From CAZYFH01 sp965197395 (lineage in GTDB: Bacteria > Acidobacteriota > Vicinamibacteria > Vicinamibacterales > UBA8438), in contig OZ240205.1 of assembly GCA_965197395.1 (NCBI GenBank), forward strand, positions 434,001-498,000: a stretch of DNA of 64,000 nucleotides, given 5' to 3'. Position numbers and translations under genes: made by a program. Within the stretch, counting starts at the first letter, position 1; each line of letters starts with the position of its first letter. The notes beneath the pieces are model-generated. The model was not told the origin of the DNA. It saw nothing but the letters and a program-made list of their open reading frames with translations, and did not search any database. This document shows, in pieces, positions 44,177 to 52,340 of the stretch.

Positions 44177-45574
44177 ATGCCGACAGTGACGCGATTCGAC
44201 AGCCGCTGGCCGACGCCACGACCCCGGACGCGTCGCCTGATCCTGATCGCGGTCGCGGCCGTCGGTCTTGTTGTCGGGGTGACGTCCGGCCCGTCGGCCC
44301 ACGACATCCCGGGTGATGTCACGATCCAGGCCTTCGCGAAGCCGGAGGGCCAGCGGCTCCGCCTCCTCGTCCGGGTTCCGCTCGAGGCGATGCTGGACAT
44401 CAATTTCCCGCTGACCGGGCCGGGATATCTCGACCTGGAGGGCACCGAGCCGATGCTGCCGGATGCCGCCATGCTCTGGTTGGGACAGGAAATCGAGCTC
44501 TTCGAGGACGGGAGGCCCCTCGCCGAGCCCGAGTTGTCCGGCATTCGTTTGTCGCTGCCATCGGACCCGTCATTCGAGACCTATGAGGCGGCCCTCGCCA
44601 GCATCACGACCGGTGCGCGACTGTCGCGGACCACGCAGCTCATCTGGCGGCAGGCGATGCTCGACGTGGCGCTCGACTATCGGATCGACTCCGCCGAGTC
44701 GAGCTTCTCGATCCGGCCGGGGGTCGAGCGCCTGGGGTTGCGCGTCATCACCGTGCTGCGCTTCATCACGCCGACCGGCGCGGAGCGGGCCTTCGAGCTC
44801 CGAGGCGACCCCGGCGTGGTCACGCTCGATCCGCGGTGGCACCAGGCCGCGTGGCGGTTCGTCGTCTCCGGCTTCGAGCACATCCTCGATGGTATCGACC
44901 ACCTCCTGTTTCTGCTCTGCCTGGTCGTGCCGTTTCGCCGGTTCCGCGCACTGGTCCCGATCGTCACGGGGTTCACCGTCGCGCACTCGGTGACGCTCAT
45001 CGCCTCCGCGTACGACCTGGCGCCGAACGCGCTCTGGTTCCCGCCGTTGGTCGAAACGCTCATCGCGGTGTCGATTGTCTATATGGCGTTCGAGAACATC
45101 GTGGGCGCCGGCACGGACACGCAGGGACGCGTCACACGACGTTGGCTGATGGCGTTCGGTTTTGGTTTGGTGCACGGCTTCGGGTTCTCGTTCGCCCTCC
45201 GCGAGACGCTGCAGTTCGCGGGAGCTCACCTGTTGACGTCGCTGTTGTCGTTCAACATCGGCGTCGAGCTGGGTCAGCTCCTCGTTATCGCGCTCTGCGT
45301 CCCCATCTTGGAAGTCCTCTTTCGCTTCGTGGTGGCGGAGCGTGTCGGGACCATTCTGATCTCGGCCCTCGTGGCGCACACGAGCTGGCACTGGATGGTC
45401 GAGCGGTACGACGTCCTGAGCCAGTACCCGATCACGTGGGCGGCGATCGGAAGCGCCTTGGCCGTCGGCATCATGCCGTGGCTGTTGGTGACGCTGGCCG
45501 CGGCCGCCTTCGCCTGGGTCGCGTTGCGCTACGCGCGGCGCCCGCCGCCGGCTGGCGCAGCGGCCGTGGACTAG
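44177..45574 (+). CDS. HupE/UreJ family protein with exported N-terminal domain
   Basis: A 465-residue protein. A signal segment (RLILIAVAAVGLVVGV) leads to an exported domain of about 190 residues (HDIPGDVTIQAFAKPEGQRLRLLVRVPLEAM). A six-to-seven-helix HupE/UreJ_2 membrane domain follows, starting SGFEHILDGIDHLLFLLCLVVPFR, whose His and Asp match the conserved metal-site motif, with FTVAHSVTLIASAY, FGLVHGFGFSF and AHTSWHWMVERYD. HupE and UreJ relatives move nickel or cobalt, but this exported-domain subtype is uncharacterised. TATATT at 44160-44165 lies 11 nt before the ATG without a Shine-Dalgarno. A nickel link to the LarA-type enzyme 42 kb away is only speculation. Confidence 0.8.
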   Translation: MPTVTRFDSRWPTPRPRTRRLILIAVAAVGLVVGVTSGPSAHDIPGDVTIQAFAKPEGQRLRLLVRVPLEAMLDINFPLTGPGYLDLEGTEPMLPDAAMLWLGQEIELFEDGRPLAEPELSGIRLSLPSDPSFETYEAALASITTGARLSRTTQLIWRQAMLDVALDYRIDSAESSFSIRPGVERLGLRVITVLRFITPTGAERAFELRGDPGVVTLDPRWHQAAWRFVVSGFEHILDGIDHLLFLLCLVVPFRRFRALVPIVTGFTVAHSVTLIASAYDLAPNALWFPPLVETLIAVSIVYMAFENIVGAGTDTQGRVTRRWLMAFGFGLVHGFGFSFALRETLQFAGAHLLTSLLSFNIGVELGQLLVIALCVPILEVLFRFVVAERVGTILISALVAHTSWHWMVERYDVLSQYPITWAAIGSALAVGIMPWLLVTLAAAAFAWVALRYARRPPPAGAAAVD

Positions 45575-45617
45575 TGCCCCACGAGCAGCGTCGGCACCGG
45601 GCGCTATACTCGCTGGA

Positions 45618-46437
45618 ATGCGTTCGCCTGTCGTGATTCTCGCGGGTGCCTGTGCGCTCGGCGTGTCCGGTCCGGGTACATGTTCGTGACGAGTCCGCTC
45701 GGCGCGAAGCTCGAGCAGCAGGTCGCCGAGGAGGGCGAAGGTGGGTTCCGCGGGAACAACAGCTCCAACATCAACGTGAACTGGGACGGCGTCTGGGACG
45801 TCGTGACGCGCCGCACGAGCGAGGGGTGGGTGGCGGAGATCGCAATCCCGATGGTGACGCTCCGCTTTCCAAAAGCCGAGCAGCAGGTCTGGGCGTCAAC
45901 TTCATGCGGAACATCCGGCGGAAGAGACGCCGGGAATCACAACCGCCGAGATGGCCGGGTATGCGAGGGGTACGTGGCTGAGCCCCGCGTGGCACTTCTA
46001 CGGGGTGGTTTACGTACAGGACCGACCCGTCGCGGCGTCTCTACGCCCAGACGCAGTATTCGCCACAGACATTCTTCGACGGCACCCGGACCGACGTACA
46101 GGCCACGCTGGGCGTACGCGTGACCAGCTCCATCGCCGCGGAGGCGCGGTTCACCCGGAGTGACATCGACCTCCCCGATGGCGCGTTCATCGCCGACCTG
46201 GCGTTGTCCCCCAAGGTCACACTACGCACATTGTCGCAATACAACTCGACCACGCACGAGATCAGCACGAGTGTCCGGTTCAACTGGATCTACAGCCCGG
46301 GCAGCGACATCTACATTGCGTATGACGAGCTGCGCCTCGACACCGACCCGCTCATGCTGAACCCGCACCTGCGCCACGCGCCGTGGCTCCGGAGCCGGCA
46401 ACTCGCCATCAAGATGACCTATCTGCTGTCGCGATAG
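45618..46437 (+). pseudogene. DUF5916/CBM9-like outer-membrane protein, shattered
   Basis: At least three fragments of one gene are present. ATG 45618, 7 nt after a TATACT box, begins a signal peptide (RSPVVILAGACALGVS) that soon stops. A second frame from about 45680 encodes FVTSPLGAKLEQQVAEEGEG, then WDGVWDVVTRRTSEGWVAEIAIP and LRFPKAEQQVW, the end of a CBM9-like domain. The next frame continues GVNFMRNIRRKRRRE. A third stretch from about 46010 encodes YAQTQYSPQTFFDGTRTDVQ and the family C-terminus RFNWIYSPGSDIYIAYDELRLD. The usual 600-800 residues are reduced to about 250. It is non-functional. Confidence 0.75.
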
Positions 46438-46455
46438 GACACCGTCGCGGCATCC

Positions 46456-46498
46456 GTAGCGCGGGCCTTCAGGCCCGCGAGGCAAGGCTGAAGCCTTG
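46456..46498. repeat. Double TGAA/TTCA-loop palindrome, copy C
   Basis: GTAGC, then GCGGGCC-TTCA-GGCCCGC (46461-46478) and CAAGGC-TGAA-GCCTTG (46483-46498), ending CCCTACGAC. Two units of the repeat stand in opposite orientation, the arrangement typical of paired REP elements. It lies between the broken DUF5916 gene and the YVTN gene. Confidence 0.7.
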
Positions 46499-46530
46499 CC
46501 CTACGACAACGACAACACGCGAGCGCGTCG

Positions 46531-46536
46531 TATAAT
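46531..46536 (+). promoter_or_regulatory. Consensus -10 box upstream of the YVTN-cytochrome operon
   Basis: TATAAT, 64 nt before ATG 46601. The gene itself has a Shine-Dalgarno (AAGGAG) 6 nt before the ATG, unlike the leaderless genes nearby. No matching -35 at 17 nt was found. Confidence 0.45.
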
Positions 46537-46600
46537 GGGCCTGGCAAACACGCAAACTGTCGCGCGCTGCACCATGCGCGCGCGTCCTAAGGAGATGCAG

Positions 46601-47794
46601 ATGGCAGCTTCATTCATCGGCCGAGCGCTGCCGATCGTGGTCGGCAGCCTGCTCCTCGCCGCATCGGCTCAGGCGCAAAGCGTGCCCAGGCTCGACTCCT
46701 ACGACGGAGTCGCCGTGCGGATACTGCAGAGCAACAACGCCGGCACCATCCAGCACGTGATCGATCCGGCCATCAACGAGGTCGTGGGACTCATCCGGGG
46801 CTGTCCGAACCCCCACAACCTGACGGTCCACCCCGATTCGCTCTACTACTACTGCGCAAACGAGCAGGAGCACACGGTCGACGTGTTCGACACGAAGACC
46901 CTCGACCTGGTCGAGCAAATCAAGCTGTCCCAGCGGCCGAACAAGGTCGCGGTCAACAAGAAGCACCGGAAGATCTACGCGGGGATCTCGCGGCGGTCGG
47001 CTCAGCCACTCGGACCCGGTGTCACCGTCGACGACGCCGGTCGGCTCCCTGCGCTCGTTGACGTGATCGACATCGACACGCACCGGGTGATCAAGAGCAT
47101 CGAGGTGCACCTGCCGGTACACAACGTCTTCATGACGCCGGACGAGCAGTGGGTCGTGGCGGGTCTGAGAGGCGAGGTCGAAGCCGGTGAGCCAACATTC
47201 CAGGTGATCGACCCGAGGACGGACACAGTGGCGTGGGGAGGCGAGCTCACCGGATACGAGCAGTACGGTCGGACGCACCACGAGGTGCGACCGATGGCGT
47301 TCGAAGCGGGCGACGACGGGTCCACGAAGCGGGTGTTCGCGCAAGCGACCGGCATCAACGCCCTCTGGGTCTTCGATTGGGAGAAGCGCGAGGTGGTCGA
47401 CATGCTGTGGCCGCCGGAGCTGCCGCTCTGGGAGAAGAACGCCGACGGGATCCAGAGCGGCGACATGCACGGCGTCCAGGTGCTGCCCGACCGCTCCGCC
47501 CTGTGGGCGTCGAGTCGACTCGACAGCCGGATCTACGGCTGGAGCCTGCCCGACCTGGAGTACATCGGGAGCGTCAAGGTCGGCCCGAGCGCCAACTGGA
47601 TGACGCCGACACCCGACAGTCGCTACATGTACGTGGCGGTCTCTGGCGCGGACCACACGTTGGCCATCGACCTGCAGGAGCTCGAGGTGGTGGCCAAGAT
47701 CACGACCGGCGCTCGCCCAGCGCGGATCAGCACGGTGATCCTGCCGCCTGACCGCGTGAATCCCAAGGGCACCAACATGCGGTCCGAGGAGTAA
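46601..47794 (+). CDS. Exported YVTN-type beta-propeller protein
   Basis: A 397-residue protein. ATG 46601 is chosen because AAGGAG lies 6 nt upstream and a signal peptide follows (FIGRALPIVVGSLLLAASAQAQ). The fold is a propeller of the YVTN/lactonase kind, with units such as RGCPNPHNLTVHPDSLYYYC, DVFDTKTLDLVEQIKLSQRPNKVAVNKKHRKIYAG, VIDIDTHRVIKSIEVHLPVHNVFMTPDEQW and NWMTPTPDSRYMYVAVSG. Cys pairs could form disulfides. It resembles heme-linked YVTN proteins such as those beside nitrite reductase, and the di-heme cytochrome gene starts 5 nt after its stop, so the two products probably interact in the periplasm. Confidence 0.83.
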   Translation: MAASFIGRALPIVVGSLLLAASAQAQSVPRLDSYDGVAVRILQSNNAGTIQHVIDPAINEVVGLIRGCPNPHNLTVHPDSLYYYCANEQEHTVDVFDTKTLDLVEQIKLSQRPNKVAVNKKHRKIYAGISRRSAQPLGPGVTVDDAGRLPALVDVIDIDTHRVIKSIEVHLPVHNVFMTPDEQWVVAGLRGEVEAGEPTFQVIDPRTDTVAWGGELTGYEQYGRTHHEVRPMAFEAGDDGSTKRVFAQATGINALWVFDWEKREVVDMLWPPELPLWEKNADGIQSGDMHGVQVLPDRSALWASSRLDSRIYGWSLPDLEYIGSVKVGPSANWMTPTPDSRYMYVAVSGADHTLAIDLQELEVVAKITTGARPARISTVILPPDRVNPKGTNMRSEE

Positions 47795-47799
47795 GGGTC

Positions 47800-48690
47800 A
47801 TGCTCAGGAGACGACCGGGCTGGCGCCGGTGGGCATCCCGCACCCTGATGATGACGACTGCTGGCCTCTGTCTCGCGCTCGGTCTGGCCGCAGCGCCGGC
47901 GCTGAACCCAGGCGTTCTCGCGGCTCCGCCGGCCGTTGCCCAGGCTCTCGGCGCGGGCGAGCTGGAGACATACCGGGACACCGTCGAGAGCGTCTTCATG
48001 ACCGATCGCGGGGGCACCACCCGCGGGTATGCGTCGTGCGTCATGTGTCACACCTGGCAAACCAGCGTGCGGTTCAGCCTGGAAACGCCGAACTCCAATG
48101 CCGGGTGGAGCGCCGAGCAGTCGATGCGTAACTTCGACGTGGTGAACCAGTTGATCAACACCGCGGACCCGGAGAGCAGCCGCCTGCTCCTGAAGCCGCT
48201 CTCCCGTGATGCCGGCGGTCTCACGCATACCGGGGGAACGTATTGGCAGTCGCGCGAGGATCCCGAATACGTCGCGCTCCTGGAGTGGATCGAGAGCCTG
48301 CCGGACGACGCGTACATCCCGGCGCCCGAGCCCGAATTGGACTTCGAGTTCTTCCGCGCGTGCGTGCAGCCCGTCTTCGCCAATCCACGTGAAGGCCAGC
48401 TCGGATGCAGCAACTGCCACTCCGGCGGCATCATCGGCTTCGCGCCCGCGCCCGCGCGAGGGGATGGGTGGAGCGACGAAGAGGCGCGCCGGGCGTTCCA
48501 GTTGATCTCCCGCGTGATCACGCCTGGCAACGCCGAACAGAGTCGGTTTCTGCTGAAACCGCTGCATCCGGATGGAGGCGGCGCGTACACGCACAACGGA
48601 CCGCGACGGTGGCAGACCCGCGACGATCCCGAGTGGCGAATGCTGGCGTCCTGGGTCCGCGGGGAGCGCACGGGAACCAGCTGCTCGTAG
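47800..48690 (+). CDS. Di-heme c-type cytochrome with internal duplication
   Basis: A 296-residue exported protein with two heme c motifs, CVMCH at 80-84 and CSNCH at 203-207. The halves are homologous: each heme is followed by SRLLLKPL or SRFLLKPL, a GG-x-THTGG or GGAYTHNG turn and a WQSREDPEYVALLEWI or WQTRDDPEWRMLASWV end. The form recalls planctomycete-type cytochrome domains and their LLxKP repeat. It is translated right after the YVTN propeller (5-nt gap), so electron transfer to or from a propeller-bound site is likely. A strong hydrophobic signal lies at 14-46. No oxidase gene is nearby. Confidence 0.85.
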   Translation: MLRRRPGWRRWASRTLMMTTAGLCLALGLAAAPALNPGVLAAPPAVAQALGAGELETYRDTVESVFMTDRGGTTRGYASCVMCHTWQTSVRFSLETPNSNAGWSAEQSMRNFDVVNQLINTADPESSRLLLKPLSRDAGGLTHTGGTYWQSREDPEYVALLEWIESLPDDAYIPAPEPELDFEFFRACVQPVFANPREGQLGCSNCHSGGIIGFAPAPARGDGWSDEEARRAFQLISRVITPGNAEQSRFLLKPLHPDGGGAYTHNGPRRWQTRDDPEWRMLASWVRGERTGTSCS

Positions 48691-49085
48691 GCGGAGTCTC
48701 ACGACGCCATCACCTGCGCCACCCGGTTTCGGAGCACGCGCCCGTCTCGCAAGGCGCGAGGGGGCCCGGCTGCTGGCGACACGCTAGTACCGCCGCGCCG
48801 TACCCTCCTCCCCCCGCTATAGCAACGCCCCGCCCGGCCGTCAATCAACGGCGTTGTGTTCCTCGTCGAAACACACTACGGTGGTAGTTACACGAGAGTG
48901 CATGTGTGTGCCGTCGCAACTGCGAGCCTCGACTGTGTCTCGCGGAATGACGCCTGCGCGAGGACGGCCACACAACCCGAACTCCGGGCCCCGCGAGCTG
49001 TCCGGGTCGGACCGACCCGTTCGCGCCCCGTCTCACGGCGTTCTCTGTTCTCGCCACAACGAGTGTCCGTAGAAGGAGTGTCCAG
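48691..49085. other. Intergenic stretch without a recognised gene
   Basis: 395 bp between the di-heme cytochrome gene and hflK. I find no convincing coding sequence on either strand; short frames here lack a Shine-Dalgarno and family features. It probably holds the hflK promoter. A Shine-Dalgarno (AAGGAG) lies 8 nt before hflK. Confidence 0.5.
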
Positions 49086-50117
49086 ATGGAAGACTCACCC
49101 ATCGTCGATTTCAAGCGCGTGAACCTGCCCAACATGCCGCGCATCCCGCGCGGCGCGGCACCGGTGGTTCTCGCCGTGGTCGTCGCGCTCGTCGTCGGCT
49201 TCAGCACGCTGTATCAGATCCAGCCCGAGGAGGTGGGTGTGGTACTGCGCTTCGGCCAACACGTCCGGAACACGGAGCCCGGGCTCCGCATGAAGGTGCC
49301 GTTCATCGAAAGGGTGGAAAAAGTGCCGGTCCAGCGGCAGCTCAAACACGAGTTTGGATTTCGCACCGTGGACGCCGGCGTCCGCACGCAATACGCCGAC
49401 CGTCAGTTCGGTGACGAATCGATCATGCTGACCGGGGACCTCAACGTCGCGGTGGTCGAGTGGATCGTACAGTACCGCGTCTCCGATCCCTATCTCTACC
49501 TCTTCAAGGTCCGCAACCTGGACGACACCCTCCGCGCGATGAACGAGGCGGTCATGCGCGAGGTCGTCGGTGACCGAACGGTGACCGAGGTCGTGACCAT
49601 TGGCCGACAGGAGATCGAAGCGCGCGTCGAGGGGCTGCTTCAAGCCATGGCGAATCAGTACGAGATGGGGATCACGATCGACCAGGTCGTGCTCCAGGAC
49701 GTCAACCCGCCGGACCCGGTGAAGCCGTCATGGGACGCGGTCAGCCAGGCGGAGCAACAGCGCGACCGATTGATCAACGAGGCGCAGACCGAGTACAACC
49801 GCGTTATTCCACGCGCCCGCGGCGAAGCGCAGCAGGCCGTGCTGCAGGCCGAAGGGTATGCCCTCGACCGCGTCAACCGCTCCGAGGGCGACTCGCTACG
49901 GTTCACCGCCGTGTATGACCAGTACCGTCTCGCGCCGGAGGTGACGCGGCGCCGCCTCTATCTCGAAACGATGCAGCGGATCCTGCCGAAGGTCGGCCGG
50001 AAGCTGTACGTCGACAAGGACACGACCGGCGTGCTGCCGTTGCTGTCGCTCGACGGCACCGCACCGCGATCCGCGCCCGCCGCCGCGGCCGTTGCCACCG
50101 CAGGAGGTCCCCAATGA
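49086..50117 (+). CDS. hflK: HflK, SPFH-domain membrane protein
   Basis: A 343-residue type II membrane protein: cytosolic N-terminus, one helix at about 25-45 (APVVLAVVVALVVGFSTLYQI), then the SPFH/band-7 domain (EVGVVLRFGQHVRNTEPGLRMKVPFIERVEKV) and a long coiled coil (SQAEQQRDRLINEAQTEYNRVIPRARGEAQQAVLQAEGYA). HflK and HflC form the cage around FtsH in the membrane and modulate its proteolysis. The stop overlaps the hflC start by 4 nt (ATGA). The N-terminal Gly-rich region of E. coli HflK is missing, which is common outside proteobacteria. ftsH is not adjacent. Confidence 0.93.
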   Translation: MEDSPIVDFKRVNLPNMPRIPRGAAPVVLAVVVALVVGFSTLYQIQPEEVGVVLRFGQHVRNTEPGLRMKVPFIERVEKVPVQRQLKHEFGFRTVDAGVRTQYADRQFGDESIMLTGDLNVAVVEWIVQYRVSDPYLYLFKVRNLDDTLRAMNEAVMREVVGDRTVTEVVTIGRQEIEARVEGLLQAMANQYEMGITIDQVVLQDVNPPDPVKPSWDAVSQAEQQRDRLINEAQTEYNRVIPRARGEAQQAVLQAEGYALDRVNRSEGDSLRFTAVYDQYRLAPEVTRRRLYLETMQRILPKVGRKLYVDKDTTGVLPLLSLDGTAPRSAPAAAAVATAGGPQ

Positions 50118-51046
50118 ACCGCACAACCACGATTCAGATCGTCGTCGGTCTCGTCCTGCTCGTCGTCCTCGGCCAGTCCGTGTACACCGTCAGCGAGACC
50201 GAGCAGGTCATCATCACGCAGTTCGGTGAACCGGTGGGCGACCCTGTCGTCACACCGGGGCTCAAGTTCAAGGTCCCCTTCATCCAGCGGCCGAACTTCT
50301 TCGAGAAGCGGTTTCTGGAATGGGACGGCAACCCCGACCAGATGCCGACGAGGGACCAGCGGTTCATCCGGGTAGATACCTACGCTCGGTGGCGCATCAC
50401 CGACCCGTTGCTGTTCTTCCAGCGCCTACGGGACGAGCGGGGCGCGCAATCTCGGCTCGATGACATCCTCGACGGCGAGACGCGCAACGCGGTCGCGCGA
50501 CACGACTTGATCGAGCTGGTGCGCAGCACGACGCGGGACGCCGCCGAGGTGCAGATCCAGTCCGAGGAAGAAGAAGTCATCCTGGAAGCCATCGAACGCG
50601 GCCGCCGGGAGATCACGCGCGACATCCTCGAGACCGCGGCGGAGCGAACCGCCGATCTCGGGATCGAGCTGCTCGACCTGCGCCTGAAGCGAATCAACTA
50701 CATCGAGCAGGTGCAGCAGGACGTCTTCGCCCGGATGATCGCCGAACGTGAACGTATGGCCGAGCAGTTCCGTTCGGAAGGCCAGGGCGAGTCGGCGCGG
50801 ATTCACGGCGAGCGCGAGCGCGACCTGGCGCAGATTCAATCCGAGGCCTATCGACAGGCGGAGGAGCTGCGCGGGACGGCCGACGCGGAAGCGACCGGCA
50901 TCTATGCGGAGGCGTACAGCCGCGACGCGGACTTCTATGCGTTCACCAAGTCGCTCGAAACGTACGAGCAGACGATGGACCCGGAGACGTTCTTCATCCT
51001 GGGGACGGACAGCGAGCTGCTCCGCTTTCTGGAAAGCACACGGTAG
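50114..51046 (+). CDS. hflC: HflC, SPFH-domain membrane protein
   Basis: A 310-residue partner of HflK. An N-terminal helix (TIQIVVGLVLLVVLGQSVYTV) leads to the SPFH domain (SETEQVIITQFGEPVGDPVVTPGLKFKVPFIQ, then RFIRVDTYARWRITDPLLFFQRLRDE) and a coiled coil with RINYIEQVQQDVFARMIAERERMAEQFRSEGQGESARI, the conserved HflC signature. The C-terminus ends ETFFILGTDSELLRFLEST as in E. coli HflC. It is co-translated with hflK, and the two alternate in the hetero-oligomeric ring that encloses FtsH. Confidence 0.94.
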   Translation: MNRTTTIQIVVGLVLLVVLGQSVYTVSETEQVIITQFGEPVGDPVVTPGLKFKVPFIQRPNFFEKRFLEWDGNPDQMPTRDQRFIRVDTYARWRITDPLLFFQRLRDERGAQSRLDDILDGETRNAVARHDLIELVRSTTRDAAEVQIQSEEEEVILEAIERGRREITRDILETAAERTADLGIELLDLRLKRINYIEQVQQDVFARMIAERERMAEQFRSEGQGESARIHGERERDLAQIQSEAYRQAEELRGTADAEATGIYAEAYSRDADFYAFTKSLETYEQTMDPETFFILGTDSELLRFLESTR

Positions 51047-51120
51047 CGTGGACGGGCGGACCGCCCGCGAACGCGGCTCGCCCGCCGACCTAGGACGAAC
51101 ACCACGTCGGAGTTCATCAA

Positions 51121-51567
51121 ATGACACTGACGCGACGAGGGTTCCTTCACGGGTCGGCCGCGCTGCTGGGCTCCGCGCCGCTGTGGCGGCGCTCACCCGC
51201 CGCCGCGCAGCAGGCTGTCCGACCCGCGCCCGGACTTCCCGCACCGCGCTTCGTTGACACGAACGGGATCCGGATGGGCGTCTACACCGCGGGCGCGGGA
51301 ACGCCGGTCGTGCTGTGTCACGGGTTTCCGGAGCTGGCGTTTTCCTGGCGTCACCAGATCTCCGCCTTTGCGGATGCCGGTCTCCGCGTCATCGCTCCTG
51401 ATTTGCGCGGCTACGGACTGACCGACCGGCCGATGCCGGTGGACGGGCTACCGCGTCCCCAACCTGTGTGCCGACCTCGCAGGCCCGCCCCGCACCGCGA
51501 GCACGCGTCGGCCGCTTGTGTCTTGGTGCTCATCCGCCGAGTATCCTACATGGCCGCGTCAGGCCCA
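51121..51567 (+). pseudogene. Truncated Tat-exported alpha/beta hydrolase
   Basis: The 5' part of an epoxide-hydrolase-like gene. It begins with a twin-arginine signal (TLTRRGFLHGSAALLG), then FVDTNGIRMGVYTAGAGTPVVLCHGFPELAFSWRHQISAFADAGLRVIAPDLRGYGLTDRP, which includes the oxyanion HGFP loop. The next part, GYRVPNLCADLAG, is recognisable only in another frame, so a frameshift lies near 51440-51450. The nucleophile elbow and the rest of the enzyme are absent, and IS200 copy 2 follows at 51568. The gene was probably broken before or by that insertion. Confidence 0.78.
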
Positions 51568-52220
51568 CCTAGTTGCCGTGGGAGACCCCCCGGCTTTGCC
51601 GGGGCGGCCAGCAGCGTTTGACGTATCCGGGAGTCGCGTGAGGAAACTCCTTCCCGTGAGCCGCACAAGCATCACGAGAAGGAGTCCTCATGACGACGTA
51701 CCGAAGTCTCAATCATACGAAATGGCACTGCCAGTATCACGTAGTGTTCATTCCGAAGTACCGGAAGAAAGCGATGTATGGAGGCGTCCGGCAGCAGCTG
51801 GGCGAGGTGCTGCGGCAGCTGGCGCGGCACCGCGAGAGCCAGGTGGAGGAGGGGCATCTGCTGCCCGACCACGTCCACATGTTGGTGTCGATCCCCCCGA
51901 AGTACTCGGTGGCGCAGGTGATCGGGTATCTCAAGGGGAAGAGCGCGATCCACATCGCTCGGGAGTTTGCGGGGCGGTCCCGGAACTTCGTGGGGCAGCA
52001 CTTCTGGGCGCGCGGGTATTTTGTCTCGACGGTGGGCCGTGATGAACGGATCATCCGGGACTATATCCAGCAGCAGGAGCGAGAGGATCGGCGGCTGGAT
52101 CAGTTGCCGTTGGACTAGAGCCGCCACCGTCAGGTGGCTCAAGTGACCGCGCAGCGGTCACGTCAGCCGCTTTGAGCGGCTCACAACTAAAGCCCCCGGC
52201 TTTGCCGGGGGATACTTACT
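51568..52220 (+). mobile_element. IS200/IS605-family element, copy 2
   Basis: A second 653-bp copy, in opposite orientation to copy 1, with matching ends (CCTAGTTGCCGTGGG, GGGGATACTTACT) and an identical transposase. After the gene come four hairpins in a row: GCCGCCACC/GGTGGC, GTGACCGC/GCGGTCAC, AGCCGC/GCGGCT and CCCCCGGC/GCCGGGGG. The last mirrors the left-end hairpin. Flanks differ from those of copy 1. Confidence 0.9.
51690..52118 (+). CDS. tnpA: IS200/IS605 transposase TnpA (HUH Y1), copy 2
   Basis: 142 residues, identical to the protein of copy 1: HUH at His61 and His63, nucleophile Tyr125. The start follows AGAAGGAG by 6 nt. Identity at protein level with matching flanks means the two copies separated recently. 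Confidence 0.95.
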   Translation: MTTYRSLNHTKWHCQYHVVFIPKYRKKAMYGGVRQQLGEVLRQLARHRESQVEEGHLLPDHVHMLVSIPPKYSVAQVIGYLKGKSAIHIAREFAGRSRNFVGQHFWARGYFVSTVGRDERIIRDYIQQQEREDRRLDQLPLD

Positions 52221-52340
52221 GGTGGGCTTCGTACCTGAACGACCCTACGCCTAGGGTGACGTGACGTGTCGTGCCATGCGTCCATCATCATGGTTGCAAA
52301 GCGCGCTATAGTGCTGCCGACCCGGACAGGGCACGCGTGG

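Noticed and set aside
45618..45690. Second selenoprotein candidate (in-frame TGA after GTCS)
   Set aside because: The following sequence matches the protein family only in another frame, so this is a frameshifted remnant, not recoding.
48854..49122. Short frames between the di-heme cytochrome gene and hflK
   Set aside because: No Shine-Dalgarno, no family features, and two frames overlap each other over the same bases.
49086..51046. hflKC as part of a phage or defence island
   Set aside because: Both proteins are ordinary SPFH family members with normal motifs, and no phage or defence genes are adjacent.
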